Of a stretch of 38,804 nt of DNA, positions 22,012 to 29,162 are shown in pieces (position 1 is the first letter of the stretch; every line of letters begins with the position of its first letter). Source of the stretch: Candidatus Gastranaerophilales bacterium. Its GTDB lineage: Bacteria; Cyanobacteriota; Vampirovibrionia; Gastranaerophilales; Gastranaerophilaceae. A program made the translations under genes and the position numbers. The stretch is from NCBI GenBank assembly GCA_944322955.1, contig CALUQQ010000111.1, positions 1-38,804 of the forward strand, given 5' to 3'. Below the pieces are notes generated by a model, which was given only the letters and a program-made list of their open reading frames with translations, did not search any database and had not been told where the DNA came from.

Positions 22012-23574
22012 CTAAATTACTCCGAATTCTGCCAGCCATTCTTTTTCAATATTTGTCAAAAGAGTGTAATCAATGAGCTTTTCCTCATAAGGCATTTTGA
22101 CAAAGGAATTTATTCTGCCGTTTCTCAAATAACAGGAATTTTCGAGCCTTACACCAAAACATTCTGCATTATAAAGTCCCGGTTCAATGGTAAAACACAT
22201 GTTATCCTGTAAAGGTGTTTTTGCGATTTCACCTTTACCTAAATTAGGCGGCGTTTCATGAACATTTATCCCTATGCCATGCCCGAGTCCGTGATTAAAA
22301 ACAAAACCCTCAATTCTATTTTCGTCAAAAAACAGGCGTGCTTCGTTGTCAATGTCGTAACCCGCCATGCCATCCTTGATTTCTGTATTATAGGCATGCA
22401 AAAATGCCTTCAGAACTGTCGTATAAACCTTCTTTTGCAATCCGTTCGGTTGACCTTTTACAAAAACTCTGGTAATATCAGTCGCGAGTCCGCCCTCAAA
22501 ATACGCCCCGCAATCAATTAAAACAAGACTCCCATCTTTCAAAACCTCGTCAGGCGAAGATTTTGAATAATGCGCAAGTGCTGAATTTTTGTCCTTTGCA
22601 ACGATTGAGTTGAAACTCAAACCTTTTGCTCCGTTTTTAATAAATTCTTCTTCAAGTTTGCATGCAATATCAAATTCCGAAATATTTTCAACTGAATTAA
22701 TATAATCTCTGACTGCCAGGACAACCTTATCTGTACGACAAAAAGCTTCTTTATAATGAGATATTTCCGCGTCGGTTTTAACGGATTTCATCAACTTAAC
22801 GGGGTTTGACTTCATCTCCTCAGCACGGCTGCCTAATAGTGCATAATCATAAGCATTTATTGAAGTTTTGTCAACATATATTTTTTTATCAAGATTTTTG
22901 ATAAAATTTTCAAACTTATCCAGCCTGTTTTCTTCAAAAAGTAAGGCTTTGTCTTTTAAAATAACAGCTTTTGCCTTGACTTTTGCGGAAAAAGGCATTG
23001 AGAAATCCCTTAAATTAAAAAGGTATGAAACCTCCTCCAAATTCGTCAAAAGAATTGCCTCATCATCGTTGAGCTTAATTTGAGCGATTTTCTGCTCGCT
23101 TGTGAGTCCTGTCAAATTTTTATCAAGCGGTATGATTTCGGAATTTAGTGTTGATGCAAAAATATCCAGCGGATCTTTGTCTAAAAGCTTGATTTTACGC
23201 TGTTTTTGGATAAAATCTACAGTTGACTGCGAATTTTTTTCTGAAAAAAGTCCTAAAACTGCATCTGGCGGAATGTTTTTGAGCATTTCTTCTAGAAAAG
23301 TCTGCCCCGTTTGCAATTTTACAACTGTCGTAATCTTCGGATTAACCTCCCAATCCGCCTGAATATGGTATCTTCCGTCAACGAACAAAATAACTTTGTC
23401 CGGTGTTACAAGCGCGTCGCCTGTAGAGCCGGTAAAATTTGTCAGGTGATAACGGGAATTTTCAGACAAAGTATTGTATTCCACCAAAAATTTGTTAGTG
23501 GAATTGACAAGCAAAAAGTCAATTTTTTGCTCTGTCATAAATTCCCGCAAAACCATCAAAACCTGATTTGTCAT
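22012..23574 (-). CDS. pepP: Xaa-Pro aminopeptidase (M24B family)
   Basis: Removes N-terminal residues that precede proline. 520 aa; the long form with two creatinase-like N-terminal domains (ARYHLTNFTGSTGDALV-like region near residues 40-55, FVDGRYHIQAD) before the catalytic pita-bread domain, as in eukaryote-type aminopeptidase P. Metal ligands are visible: D and D in LIDCGAYFEGGLATDITRVF region, H in NHGLGHGIGINVHE, E in TIEPGLY and E in VRLENSC. Its ATG shares a base with the parvulin stop (TAATG). Confidence 0.94.
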   Translation of the reverse strand: MTNQVLMVLREFMTEQKIDFLLVNSTNKFLVEYNTLSENSRYHLTNFTGSTGDALVTPDKVILFVDGRYHIQADWEVNPKITTVVKLQTGQTFLEEMLKNIPPDAVLGLFSEKNSQSTVDFIQKQRKIKLLDKDPLDIFASTLNSEIIPLDKNLTGLTSEQKIAQIKLNDDEAILLTNLEEVSYLFNLRDFSMPFSAKVKAKAVILKDKALLFEENRLDKFENFIKNLDKKIYVDKTSINAYDYALLGSRAEEMKSNPVKLMKSVKTDAEISHYKEAFCRTDKVVLAVRDYINSVENISEFDIACKLEEEFIKNGAKGLSFNSIVAKDKNSALAHYSKSSPDEVLKDGSLVLIDCGAYFEGGLATDITRVFVKGQPNGLQKKVYTTVLKAFLHAYNTEIKDGMAGYDIDNEARLFFDENRIEGFVFNHGLGHGIGINVHETPPNLGKGEIAKTPLQDNMCFTIEPGLYNAECFGVRLENSCYLRNGRINSFVKMPYEEKLIDYTLLTNIEKEWLAEFGVI

Positions 23575-23855
23575 TAATTTTTACCGGTAAGTTGAATTAA
23601 ATGCCAGCCGAATTGAGTTTGAACAGGGTCTGACACGTCACCGACTTCCATATTAAAAGCTGCATCTTCAAACGGTTTAACCATCATACCGCGTCCAAAA
23701 TATCCCAAATCGCCGCCTTCACGACCGGATGGGCAAAGCGAATATTTTTGAGCCGCTTCGGCAAAAGATTCACCGTTTTTAATTTCATCCAATAATTTTT
23801 TAGCTTCTTCTTCTGTTTTTACGAGAATATGGCTTGCTCTTACTTCTGTAGTCAT
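23574..23855 (-). CDS. Parvulin-type peptidyl-prolyl isomerase
   Basis: 93-aa single-domain parvulin, cytoplasmic since there is no signal peptide. Family motifs: RASHILVKTEEEAKKLL, ESFAEAAQKYSLCPSGREGG, DLGYFGRGMMVKPFEDAAF and TQFGWHLIQL. Ribosome site AAGGAG before the ATG at 23855. First gene of a tight operon with the proline-specific aminopeptidase, so both deal with proline peptide bonds; the overlap TAATG couples them. Confidence 0.95.
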   Translation of the reverse strand: MTTEVRASHILVKTEEEAKKLLDEIKNGESFAEAAQKYSLCPSGREGGDLGYFGRGMMVKPFEDAAFNMEVGDVSDPVQTQFGWHLIQLTGKN

Positions 23856-23918
23856 AGTAACTCCTTTTCAAAAGAATTATAACCAAAAAAATCGTGTTAT
23901 GCAACAGATTTAATAAAA

Positions 23919-23950
23919 GTTACCAGGATACTATGGCACTGAGTTACTAA
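23919..23950 (-). repeat. Octamer array O3 (four 8-base units)
   Basis: Minus strand: TTAGTAAC, TCAGTGCC, ATAGTATC, CTGGTAAC, followed by TTTTA exactly as at O2. All four units end in C. It lies 64 bases upstream of the parvulin ATG. Confidence 0.7.
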
Positions 23951-24224
23951 AAATTTATTATCCGCAAGCCGGGCAACAATCTGTCATTCTGAACTTGTTA
24001 TAAAAACTTTTCTAAAAAATTTGCATAAAAAAGTGTAAGCCCAGAATAAACCAAACCCGCTAAAGAAAAATCTTGTCGCAACCCCGAAAAAGTGCCTGGA
24101 TATAATGAGCTTACGTATATATAATAACTCATTTTTTAAAGATTTTCACCCTTCCAGAGAATTAGTTTTATTGTAATAGAAATAACAATTGATAATTAAT
24201 TCTTAAGGATAACAAATTGAAAAC

Positions 24225-24253
24225 TTGCATTTTTTTTATTTTTATCATAGGAT
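24225..24253 (+). promoter_or_regulatory. Promoter of tRNA-Gly(UCC)
   Basis: TTGCAT (24225-24230), 17-base spacer, TAGGAT (24248-24253). Start expected about four bases before the mature tRNA. Confidence 0.55.
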
Positions 24254-24263
24254 AGGGATTGTT

Positions 24264-24335
24264 GCGGAAGTAACTCAATGGTAGAGTCCCTGCCTTCCAA
24301 GCAGGTTGTTGCGAGTTCGAATCTCGTCTTCCGCT
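24264..24335 (+). tRNA. tRNA-Gly (anticodon UCC)
   Basis: Full cloverleaf: acceptor GCGGAAG/CTTCCGC with discriminator T, D arm ACTC/GAGT, anticodon stem CCTGC/GCAGG with loop CTTCCAA (anticodon TCC), T arm GCGAG-TTCGAAT-CTCGT. CCA is not encoded. Reads GGA and GGG. Followed at once by a strong terminator. Confidence 0.97.
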
Positions 24336-24338
24336 AAT

Positions 24339-24370
24339 AAAAAAGTCCTCCTTACTAGGGGGACTTTTTT
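24339..24370. terminator. Bidirectional terminator, tRNA-Gly and YhcH operon
   Basis: 13-bp stem AAAAAAGTCCTCC/GGGGGACTTTTTT with a 6-base loop and one T-G pair. Works for the tRNA on plus and for the yhcH-type operon arriving on minus. Confidence 0.9.
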
Positions 24371-24371
24371 A

Positions 24372-24440
24372 GGAATGACAGAGATGAGAACTCTATATTG
24401 AGTTCGAGCGGTCTGCAAGCTGAGGGCGAAGGATATATTT
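24372..24440. repeat. GTTCGAGCG...CAAGCTGAGG repeat, copy near tRNA-Gly(UCC)
   Basis: GTTCGAGCG (24402-24410), GCAAGCTGAGG (24415-24425) and the following G-AAGGAT-ATTT match, block for block, the sequence at 27525-27560 after the other tRNA-Gly. The left part contains GAATGACAGA, typical of dispersed bacterial repeats. Confidence 0.6.
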
Positions 24441-24442
24441 AT

Positions 24443-24886
24443 TTAACAACTTTCAATTTTTACAACAGCTTTTTTAACTTTTGATGGAAATCCTGTACCA
24501 GACAACTGCGGCATATGAGCTTCATAAGGATAAAACACTGCAAAATGACCTTCTTGCAATATAACGTTTGAACAATTTCCGTCAAATTTTTTATAAAAAA
24601 TTATATCCTTTTCTTCGTTATACGGAATATTAACCGAAAGTTCAGCAGTGTCAATATAATTTATGCGTTCCGTACCGGCCAGAATTATCTGAATATCAAT
24701 GTATTTTTTGTGGGATTCAAAAGCTCCAGAGCATTTTGTTTCATAGACCTCCACATTCATATAATCATCATTTATGATTGTATGTCTACCTAAAGGAATA
24801 TCGGCCGGCATTTTTTTAATGTAATTTCTGATAAATTCAGGAATACTTGTGTATTTATCAATATTTTTCAAACTATCCGTAATCAT
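24443..24886 (-). CDS. YhcH/YjgK/YiaL family protein (DUF386)
   Basis: 147-aa cupin-like protein. Family landmarks: GRHTIINDDYMNVEVYETK, ESHKKYIDIQIILAGTE with metal-binding His and Glu candidates, and FYPYEAHMPQL followed by a C-terminal K-KAVVKI. Members occur with sialic-acid and other sugar catabolism genes and as the EbgC subunit; the reaction is uncertain. Here no sugar catabolic gene is next to it. It starts two bases after the pseudopilin gene and is the last gene of the tagA operon. Confidence 0.9.
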   Translation of the reverse strand: MITDSLKNIDKYTSIPEFIRNYIKKMPADIPLGRHTIINDDYMNVEVYETKCSGAFESHKKYIDIQIILAGTERINYIDTAELSVNIPYNEEKDIIFYKKFDGNCSNVILQEGHFAVFYPYEAHMPQLSGTGFPSKVKKAVVKIESC

Positions 24887-24888
24887 AA

Positions 24889-25707
24889 CTATAATACTCT
24901 CAATGGTTCATTAACAAACAATCTGCAATCATGCATCTTACACATATTAGAACGTGTATAAGCTCCGCAATACTCAGAGGATTTTATATAACCTGCAGAG
25001 CAAGCCGCTTTTTTGTAATCAGTGTCGGAAATAATTGTTTTTATTTCTCTTTTTCCTGAATCAAAATCTTCATACATAACACTTGCGCTTATATGATCCG
25101 TATTATTTCCTCCAGAAAGCAGGCCTTTATCCGGAAATCCTGGAATAGTTTTTCCGTCGCCTGTCAAATAAAAAGAAAATACATCTTCCCATAGGCGGCC
25201 ATTACCGGAATTGCCGTTACAATCAATGTATAAAACAATACCTTCAGACATATCTTGCCCGGCAAGCTGCTGAATTTCACCGTAATCCGACAAATAAATT
25301 TTCAAATTATCAGAAAGTATCAAATTAGGCTGAATAGAATTAAAATCACCAGTTTCAGCGGCTTTTTCCACGTAAGCAGCAGGACCTGAACAATATTGCG
25401 ACTTTGCGTTAAGCCATGAACCTGTTTTTGTACAAAGTTCATAACGCGCCTGTTCTTTTTTAAGTCCGTTTTTTATTGTATCATTAATATAAAAAATATC
25501 TTCCGGACTATTATCAACAATTTGCATAGATATAGTATTATAAATATTTACCGAGATATTCCAAGCTGTTTCATAAGCGTTATAATACGAAACACTGTTC
25601 ACTTTACCCATTTTGCTGAGTGTCACAGGCGATGTGACCAGCAAAACAACTACTACAATTACAAAAGCCAACAATGCTTCTAAAAATGTAAACGCATGTT
25701 TTACCAT
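24889..25707 (-). CDS. Pseudopilin with type IV prepilin leader
   Basis: 272 aa. The short basic leader MVKHA is followed by FTFLEALLAFVIVVVVLLV: cleavage would fall between A and F, with Glu at +5 as in type IV pilins; the residue before cleavage is Ala rather than the usual Gly. The C-terminal globular part has VLYIDCNGNSGNG...WEDVFSFYLTGDG, an Asp/Asn/Gly-rich segment like those of pseudopilins from Melainabacteria-type genomes, and a cysteine-rich end (ACSAG, YCGAY, MCKMHDCR) that may form disulfides. GAGGT precedes the ATG. Substrate candidate for the peptidase at 8146. It separates the transketolase half from yhcH. Confidence 0.85.
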   Translation of the reverse strand: MVKHAFTFLEALLAFVIVVVVLLVTSPVTLSKMGKVNSVSYYNAYETAWNISVNIYNTISMQIVDNSPEDIFYINDTIKNGLKKEQARYELCTKTGSWLNAKSQYCSGPAAYVEKAAETGDFNSIQPNLILSDNLKIYLSDYGEIQQLAGQDMSEGIVLYIDCNGNSGNGRLWEDVFSFYLTGDGKTIPGFPDKGLLSGGNNTDHISASVMYEDFDSGKREIKTIISDTDYKKAACSAGYIKSSEYCGAYTRSNMCKMHDCRLFVNEPLRVL

Positions 25708-25711
25708 ATTT

Positions 25712-26533
25712 TTACCTCATTAATTCTTTCATAGCAAGTGCATATTCTTCAGCATTGGGGCTTTTTCCATGCCAGCCAGCACTATTTTCCATAAAACTGA
25801 CGCCCTTGCCTTTAATTGTATTGGCAATAATAGCCGTCGGACTTTTATCGGATTTAGCCTGTTCAATTGCGCTGAAAATTTCTTGAATATTATGACCGTC
25901 AATATTAATCACCTTCCAGTTAAATGCTTTCAATTTATCATCAAGTGGCTCAAGGGCTTTAATATTTTCTGTGCAACCATCAATTTGCAGGTTATTCCTG
26001 TCAATAATAACCGTCAAATTATCAAGATTACGCTGAGGAGCCTGCATAAATGCTTCCCAAACATTCCCTTCCTGCAATTCACCGTCGCCCAGCAGCGCAT
26101 AAACATGCGCCGGATTATTATCAAGTTTTAATGCAACAGCAATCCCGCATGAAAGTGAAAGTCCCTGCCCCAAAGAGCCTGTACAGACTTCGACGCCGGG
26201 ACATAAAAGCGTCGGATGGCCTTGAAGTCTTGTGCCTAATTTTCTGAACGACAAAAGCTCCTCCTTCGGCAAAAAACCAAGCTGCGATAATACGGAATAA
26301 TAAACCGGTGAAACATGACCTTTTGAAAGAACAAATCTGTCACGTGAGTTATAATCCTTTAAATTCACCGGAACATTTTTCATACATTTATGAAACAAAA
26401 CCGTCATAATATCAGCAGCTGACAACGAACCGCCGATATGTCCAGATTTTGCATTATAAACCATTTCAACCACATTTTTTCTATTTTCATTTGCGAGATT
26501 TTCTAATTCTTTAACATCATTGATTGATAACAT
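25712..26533 (-). CDS. Transketolase, N-terminal (TPP-binding) half
   Basis: 273 aa. In split transketolases this subunit carries the diphosphate side of the thiamine site: SGHIGGSLSAADIM, SKGHVSPVYYSVL, GSLGQGLSLSCGIA, and the GDGELQEGNVWEA...NN metal-binding motif. The partner C-terminal half normally follows directly, but the next gene is a pseudopilin and no C-half is in the window. The length and closing residues (GWHGKSPNAEEYALA) show the half is complete, not truncated. The ATG lies 17 bases inside the end of the glycosyltransferase gene. Confidence 0.93.
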   Translation of the reverse strand: MLSINDVKELENLANENRKNVVEMVYNAKSGHIGGSLSAADIMTVLFHKCMKNVPVNLKDYNSRDRFVLSKGHVSPVYYSVLSQLGFLPKEELLSFRKLGTRLQGHPTLLCPGVEVCTGSLGQGLSLSCGIAVALKLDNNPAHVYALLGDGELQEGNVWEAFMQAPQRNLDNLTVIIDRNNLQIDGCTENIKALEPLDDKLKAFNWKVINIDGHNIQEIFSAIEQAKSDKSPTAIIANTIKGKGVSFMENSAGWHGKSPNAEEYALAMKELMR

Positions 26534-27230
26534 AACACCACTTTTCTTTCAAAACTTTCAATATAAATAACGGTAAGGACGGGAATATACGTCGAAAACG
26601 TTCCGGCTCTTTTACTGTTCTGTAAAGCCATTCAAGGCCAAGTTTTTGATACAGAACCGGTGCCCGCTTAATATTACCCGACCAAACATCAAAACTTCCG
26701 CCGACCCCGATCATCAAGGCACCCGGCAGCATTTGTTTCAACTTAAATATAAATTCTTCCTGCTTGGGCGAACCCAACGCTACAAGAACCAATTTAGGAT
26801 TTTTAGATACAACGTCAGTCAAAATTTCATTTTCATCGTTAAAATAGCCGTCATGAGAATAAACAATATTTAAGATAGGAATATCCTTCTTAAGATTTTG
26901 GACAGTTTTTTCTATAACATCCGGTTTTGCGCCAATAAGAGCAACCGGCTCGTTAGAAAATTCACTAAGCATACGCCTTGCAAATTCAATACCGGGTATG
27001 CGAACAGTCTTATATCCAAGAATTTTCAAACCGATTTGAATTCCTACGCCATCGGGAATTACGAGTTCGGCATTTTTTATAATATTTAAAAAATGTATAT
27101 TTTTAATTGCGCAATCAATCATCTCAGGATTTATGGTTACGACCTGACCACGATTTTTTTTAGCAAAAACAACAGCTTCATCGAAACTGCAAATATCTAT
27201 ACCGCATCCAAGCATTGAAACACGTTTCAT
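26517..27230 (-). CDS. WecG/TagA/CpsF family glycosyltransferase (GT26)
   Basis: 237 aa. Transfers a sugar, often N-acetylmannosamine or its acid, to a lipid-linked acceptor in cell-surface polymer synthesis. Landmarks: TINPEMIDCA, VIPDGVGIQIGLKILG, VALGSPKQEEFI, GGSFDVWSGNIKRAP and WLYRTVKEPERFRR. The sugar here is not readable. No ribosome site: TATAAT ends seven bases before the ATG at 27230. First gene of an operon with the transketolase half, the pseudopilin and the YhcH-type protein. Confidence 0.93.
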   Translation of the reverse strand: MKRVSMLGCGIDICSFDEAVVFAKKNRGQVVTINPEMIDCAIKNIHFLNIIKNAELVIPDGVGIQIGLKILGYKTVRIPGIEFARRMLSEFSNEPVALIGAKPDVIEKTVQNLKKDIPILNIVYSHDGYFNDENEILTDVVSKNPKLVLVALGSPKQEEFIFKLKQMLPGALMIGVGGSFDVWSGNIKRAPVLYQKLGLEWLYRTVKEPERFRRIFPSLPLFILKVLKEKWCYVINQ

Positions 27231-27237
27231 ACTAACT

Positions 27238-27243
27238 ATTATA
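27238..27243 (-). promoter_or_regulatory. -10 box of tagA-type operon, near-leaderless
   Basis: TATAAT (27243-27238), seven bases, then ATG. No convincing -35 box. Confidence 0.45.
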
Positions 27244-27351
27244 CAGCATAATTCATGTTTGAGAAATATTTTACAAATATTTAAATTCTTAAAAAGAGTC
27301 TGTTGTTTTTAGCGAGAAACACAAAAGTCAGGACAAAATATGGCGTAAATT

Positions 27352-27381
27352 TTGTGAAAAGATTTAATTTTGTGATATACT
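27352..27381 (+). promoter_or_regulatory. Promoter of tRNA-Gly(CCC)
   Basis: TTGTGA (27352-27357), 18-base spacer, TATACT (27376-27381) with TG one base upstream. Start expected within about two bases of the mature tRNA. Confidence 0.6.
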
Positions 27382-27389
27382 AATTTTAT

Positions 27390-27461
27390 GCGGAAGTAAT
27401 TCAGTGGTAGAATGCAACCTTCCCAAGGTTGACGTCGCGGGTTCGAGTCCCGTCTTCCGCT
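27390..27461 (+). tRNA. tRNA-Gly (anticodon CCC)
   Basis: Cloverleaf: acceptor GCGGAAG/CTTCCGC with discriminator T, D arm ATTC/GAAT, anticodon stem CAACC/GGTTG with loop TTCCCAA (anticodon CCC), T arm GCGGG-TTCGAGT-CCCGT. No encoded CCA. Decodes GGG. Its last 16 bases are part of a 36-bp direct repeat. Confidence 0.97.
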
Positions 27462-27481
27462 TTTGACAAGTGAATAGAAAG
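27446..27481 (+). repeat. 36-bp direct repeat, copy 1 (tRNA-Gly 3' end, att-like)
   Basis: Starts AGTCCCGTCTTCCGC in the tRNA T arm and continues 20 bases past the tRNA end (GACAAGTGAATAGAAAG). It recurs exactly at 27624-27659. A tRNA 3' end duplicated downstream is the classic trace of a site-specific integrase attachment site, though a local duplication would look the same. Confidence 0.85.
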
Positions 27482-27623
27482 ACGTTAAAAGGGACGAGAA
27501 CCGCAAAGCGGAGCTTTGCCTCAGGTTCGAGCGCGAGCAAGCTGAGGCTGGAGGAATTTTCTTTGGAGCGGCAAAGCCGCGAAATGAAAATCCGAAATGC
27601 CGTTAAACGCGAGCGAGCAAGAC
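27482..27623. other. 142-base GC-richer insert between tRNA direct repeats
   Basis: No convincing gene. It holds three hairpins: GCAAAGC-GGA-GCTTTGC (27503-27519), CCTCAG/CTGAGG (27519-27547) and GCGGC-AAA-GCCGC (27568-27580), plus the CAAGCTGAGG repeat shared with the other tRNA-Gly locus. Base composition is visibly richer in G and C than its surroundings, suggesting foreign origin or a structured RNA. Confidence 0.5.
27525..27560. repeat. GTTCGAGCG...CAAGCTGAGG repeat, copy near tRNA-Gly(CCC)
   Basis: GTTCGAGCG, GCAAGCTGAGG and GGAGGAATTTT align with the sequence at 24402-24440 downstream of tRNA-Gly(UCC). Both copies lie within about 70 bases of the tRNA 3' end and in the same orientation. 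Confidence 0.6.
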
Positions 27624-27659
27624 AGTCCCGTCTTCCGCTTTTGACAAGTGAATAGAAAG
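27624..27659 (+). repeat. 36-bp direct repeat, copy 2 (partial tRNA-Gly 3' end)
   Basis: Exact copy of 27446-27481, 178 bases away. Its first 16 bases are the tRNA 3' end without the rest of a tRNA, so it is a tRNA remnant. Confidence 0.85.
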
Positions 27660-27723
27660 TCTTTAAGTACTTTTCATCAATCAGTCTTAGCGCATTTTGT
27701 AAAAATAGCTTTTATTAAAGAAC

Positions 27724-27755
27724 TTAACGCCTTGTCGTCTTGATAACTTAATGAC
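27724..27755 (+). repeat. Octamer array O4 (four 8-base units)
   Basis: TTAACGCC, TTGTCGTC, TTGATAAC, TTAATGAC, then TTTC. Every unit ends in C and the first two are the GC-rich ones. It lies 35 bases upstream of the mscS start. Confidence 0.7.
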
Positions 27756-27789
27756 TTTCATTAAAGTATCGTCTTATAAAGGAGTTTCA

Positions 27790-28641
27790 ATGATAACAGA
27801 AATTTTAAATTACGCGGATAAAATCGAAGCAGCGCTAAAGACGCTGAAATTCGGCTTTATCATAGGGATTATAATCAACGTAATAATAGCGGTTGCGCTT
27901 TTTAAGATTACGGATATTTTTATACAGAAATTGAAAGAGCATACCCAAAAATCGGATTCAACGGCGCTTTCGTCGCATTTAATTCCGATTTTGGATAAGA
28001 TAATAAAATTTTTAATCCTATTTTTTATTGTCGCATCATTTTTGCAAAGTAACGGATATTCAATAACCTCATTGATAGCAGGTTTCGGGATAACCGGTTT
28101 AGCAGTAGGCTTTGCGGCACAACAGACGATCGCTGACTTTTTCGGAACACTTGCGATTATTGCGGATAAAATTTATAAACTCGGCGATTACGTTAAAATC
28201 GGCGAAATTGAAGGTACGGTTGAAGATATAAACCTTTTGTCAACCAAAATCCGCACGCTGGACGATTTTATCGTGTCAATTCCAAATAATAATATTTCGG
28301 CGACTCTGATTACAAATATTTCAAAAGCCAGAAAGCGCCGGATAAACGAGGTTTTTGGCGTGACTTACGACACAAGTGACGAAAAACTTCACCGCGCAAT
28401 TGAGATTATAAAAGAGGTTTGCGAAAATGACACAAGGGTTCACAAAAACCCCGTTACGGTTGTCGAAACCCTTTCTGCAAGCTCAATTGACATAAGACTT
28501 TACGCTTATGTCAAAACGAACACATTTAATGAATTTATCAAAATAAGGTCAGACGTAATTCTGGAAATTGTAAAACGCTTCAGAGCAGAAGGCATTAATT
28601 TTGCGTTCCCGTCACAGTCTGTTTATATCGAGAAAAAATGA
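27790..28641 (+). CDS. Small-conductance mechanosensitive channel (MscS family)
   Basis: Opens under membrane tension to release solutes in hypo-osmotic shock. 283 aa: three membrane helices, with the pore-lining third helix FGITGLAVGFAAQQTIADFF rich in Gly/Ala as in MscS, then the beta domain (DYVKIGEIEGTVEDINLLST, VSIPNNNI) and C-terminal domain. AAAGGAG at 27777-27784 supports the ATG at 27790 rather than the in-frame ATG at 27751, which lies inside the octamer array. Overlaps rlmH by four bases (ATGA). Confidence 0.94.
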   Translation: MITEILNYADKIEAALKTLKFGFIIGIIINVIIAVALFKITDIFIQKLKEHTQKSDSTALSSHLIPILDKIIKFLILFFIVASFLQSNGYSITSLIAGFGITGLAVGFAAQQTIADFFGTLAIIADKIYKLGDYVKIGEIEGTVEDINLLSTKIRTLDDFIVSIPNNNISATLITNISKARKRRINEVFGVTYDTSDEKLHRAIEIIKEVCENDTRVHKNPVTVVETLSASSIDIRLYAYVKTNTFNEFIKIRSDVILEIVKRFRAEGINFAFPSQSVYIEKK

Positions 28642-29108
28642 AAATAAAAATTATTGCCTTAGGCAAAATTAAAGAAAAATTTTTAAAAGACGGCATAGAC
28701 GAATTTCTCAAACGGCTTACACCATATGCCGGGTTGGAGATAATCGAACTTTCACCAGTCGAGATACGGGATGAAAATTTAATCCAAAAAGCACTTGACG
28801 AGGAGGGTGAAAAAATTCTCACTCACATAAAGCCGCAGACGTATGTAATTACACTGGAAATACAAGGAAAAATGCTTTCGAGTGAAGATTTTGCCCAAAA
28901 GATTCAAACACTGACAAACGAAGGTATTTCCGAGATTGCTTTTGTAATCGGCTCTTCTTACGGGATTTCAAAAAAGGTTTCAAAAAGGGCAGATTTTACT
29001 TTGAGTATTTCCAAGATGACCTTTTTGCATCAGTTTGCAAGGCTTTTGCTTGTTGAACAAATATATAGAGCATTTAAAATTATCAAGTGTGAAACTTACC
29101 ATAAATAG
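28638..29108 (+). CDS. rlmH: 23S rRNA pseudouridine-1915 N3-methyltransferase
   Basis: 156-aa SPOUT methyltransferase that modifies helix 69 of 23S rRNA. Motifs: KIKIIALGKIKEKFLKDGI at the start, VITLEIQGKMLSSEDFA, AFVIGSSYGIS (family usually FVIGG), and the closing knot SKMTFLHQFARLLLVEQIYRA...YHK. The family's MTFPHQ reads MTFLHQ here. ATGA overlap with mscS indicates coupling. Confidence 0.96.
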   Translation: MKIKIIALGKIKEKFLKDGIDEFLKRLTPYAGLEIIELSPVEIRDENLIQKALDEEGEKILTHIKPQTYVITLEIQGKMLSSEDFAQKIQTLTNEGISEIAFVIGSSYGISKKVSKRADFTLSISKMTFLHQFARLLLVEQIYRAFKIIKCETYHK

Positions 29109-29131
29109 ATGAGCCAAGATGCAAAAAATTA

Positions 29132-29140
29132 TGCTATAAT
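29132..29140 (+). promoter_or_regulatory. Extended -10 promoter of M49-like peptidase
   Basis: TGCTATAAT, a consensus extended -10. No -35 match at proper spacing. AAAGGAG follows 8 bases later, so the leader is short, and the in-frame ATG at 29109 lies upstream of the start of transcription. Confidence 0.65.
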
Positions 29141-29162
29141 TTTCGGCAAAAGGAGTTTATCT

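Larger units (their letters stand above)
23856..24263. other. 408-base gene-free stretch before tRNA-Gly(UCC)
   Basis: Contains octamer array O3 (23919-23950), a fragment ATCTGTCATTCTGAACTTG (about 23970-23988) that looks like a dispersed bacterial repeat and has an inverted partner GAATGACAGA after the tRNA (24374), a weak 6-bp stem AATGAG/CTCATT with T run (24104-24136), and the tRNA promoter. I see no coding sequence in the rest. Confidence 0.5.

Noticed and set aside
24099-24136. Possible small RNA with TATAAT and a T-run stem
   Set aside because: The stem has only six pairs with a long loop and no -35 is found; too weak to call.
25712-26533. Transketolase pseudogene
   Set aside because: The half matches the complete N-terminal subunit of split transketolases, with no frameshift or stop.
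27309-27506. Reading frame on the minus strand containing RRDSNPRRQPWEGCILPLNY
   Set aside because: It is the antisense of tRNA-Gly(CCC); this string is a well-known false protein from reverse-strand tRNA genes.
27470-27655. 61-aa plus-strand reading frame in the insert after tRNA-Gly
   Set aside because: Low-complexity Arg/Lys/Ser translation of hairpin repeats, starts and ends in the direct repeats, no ribosome site.
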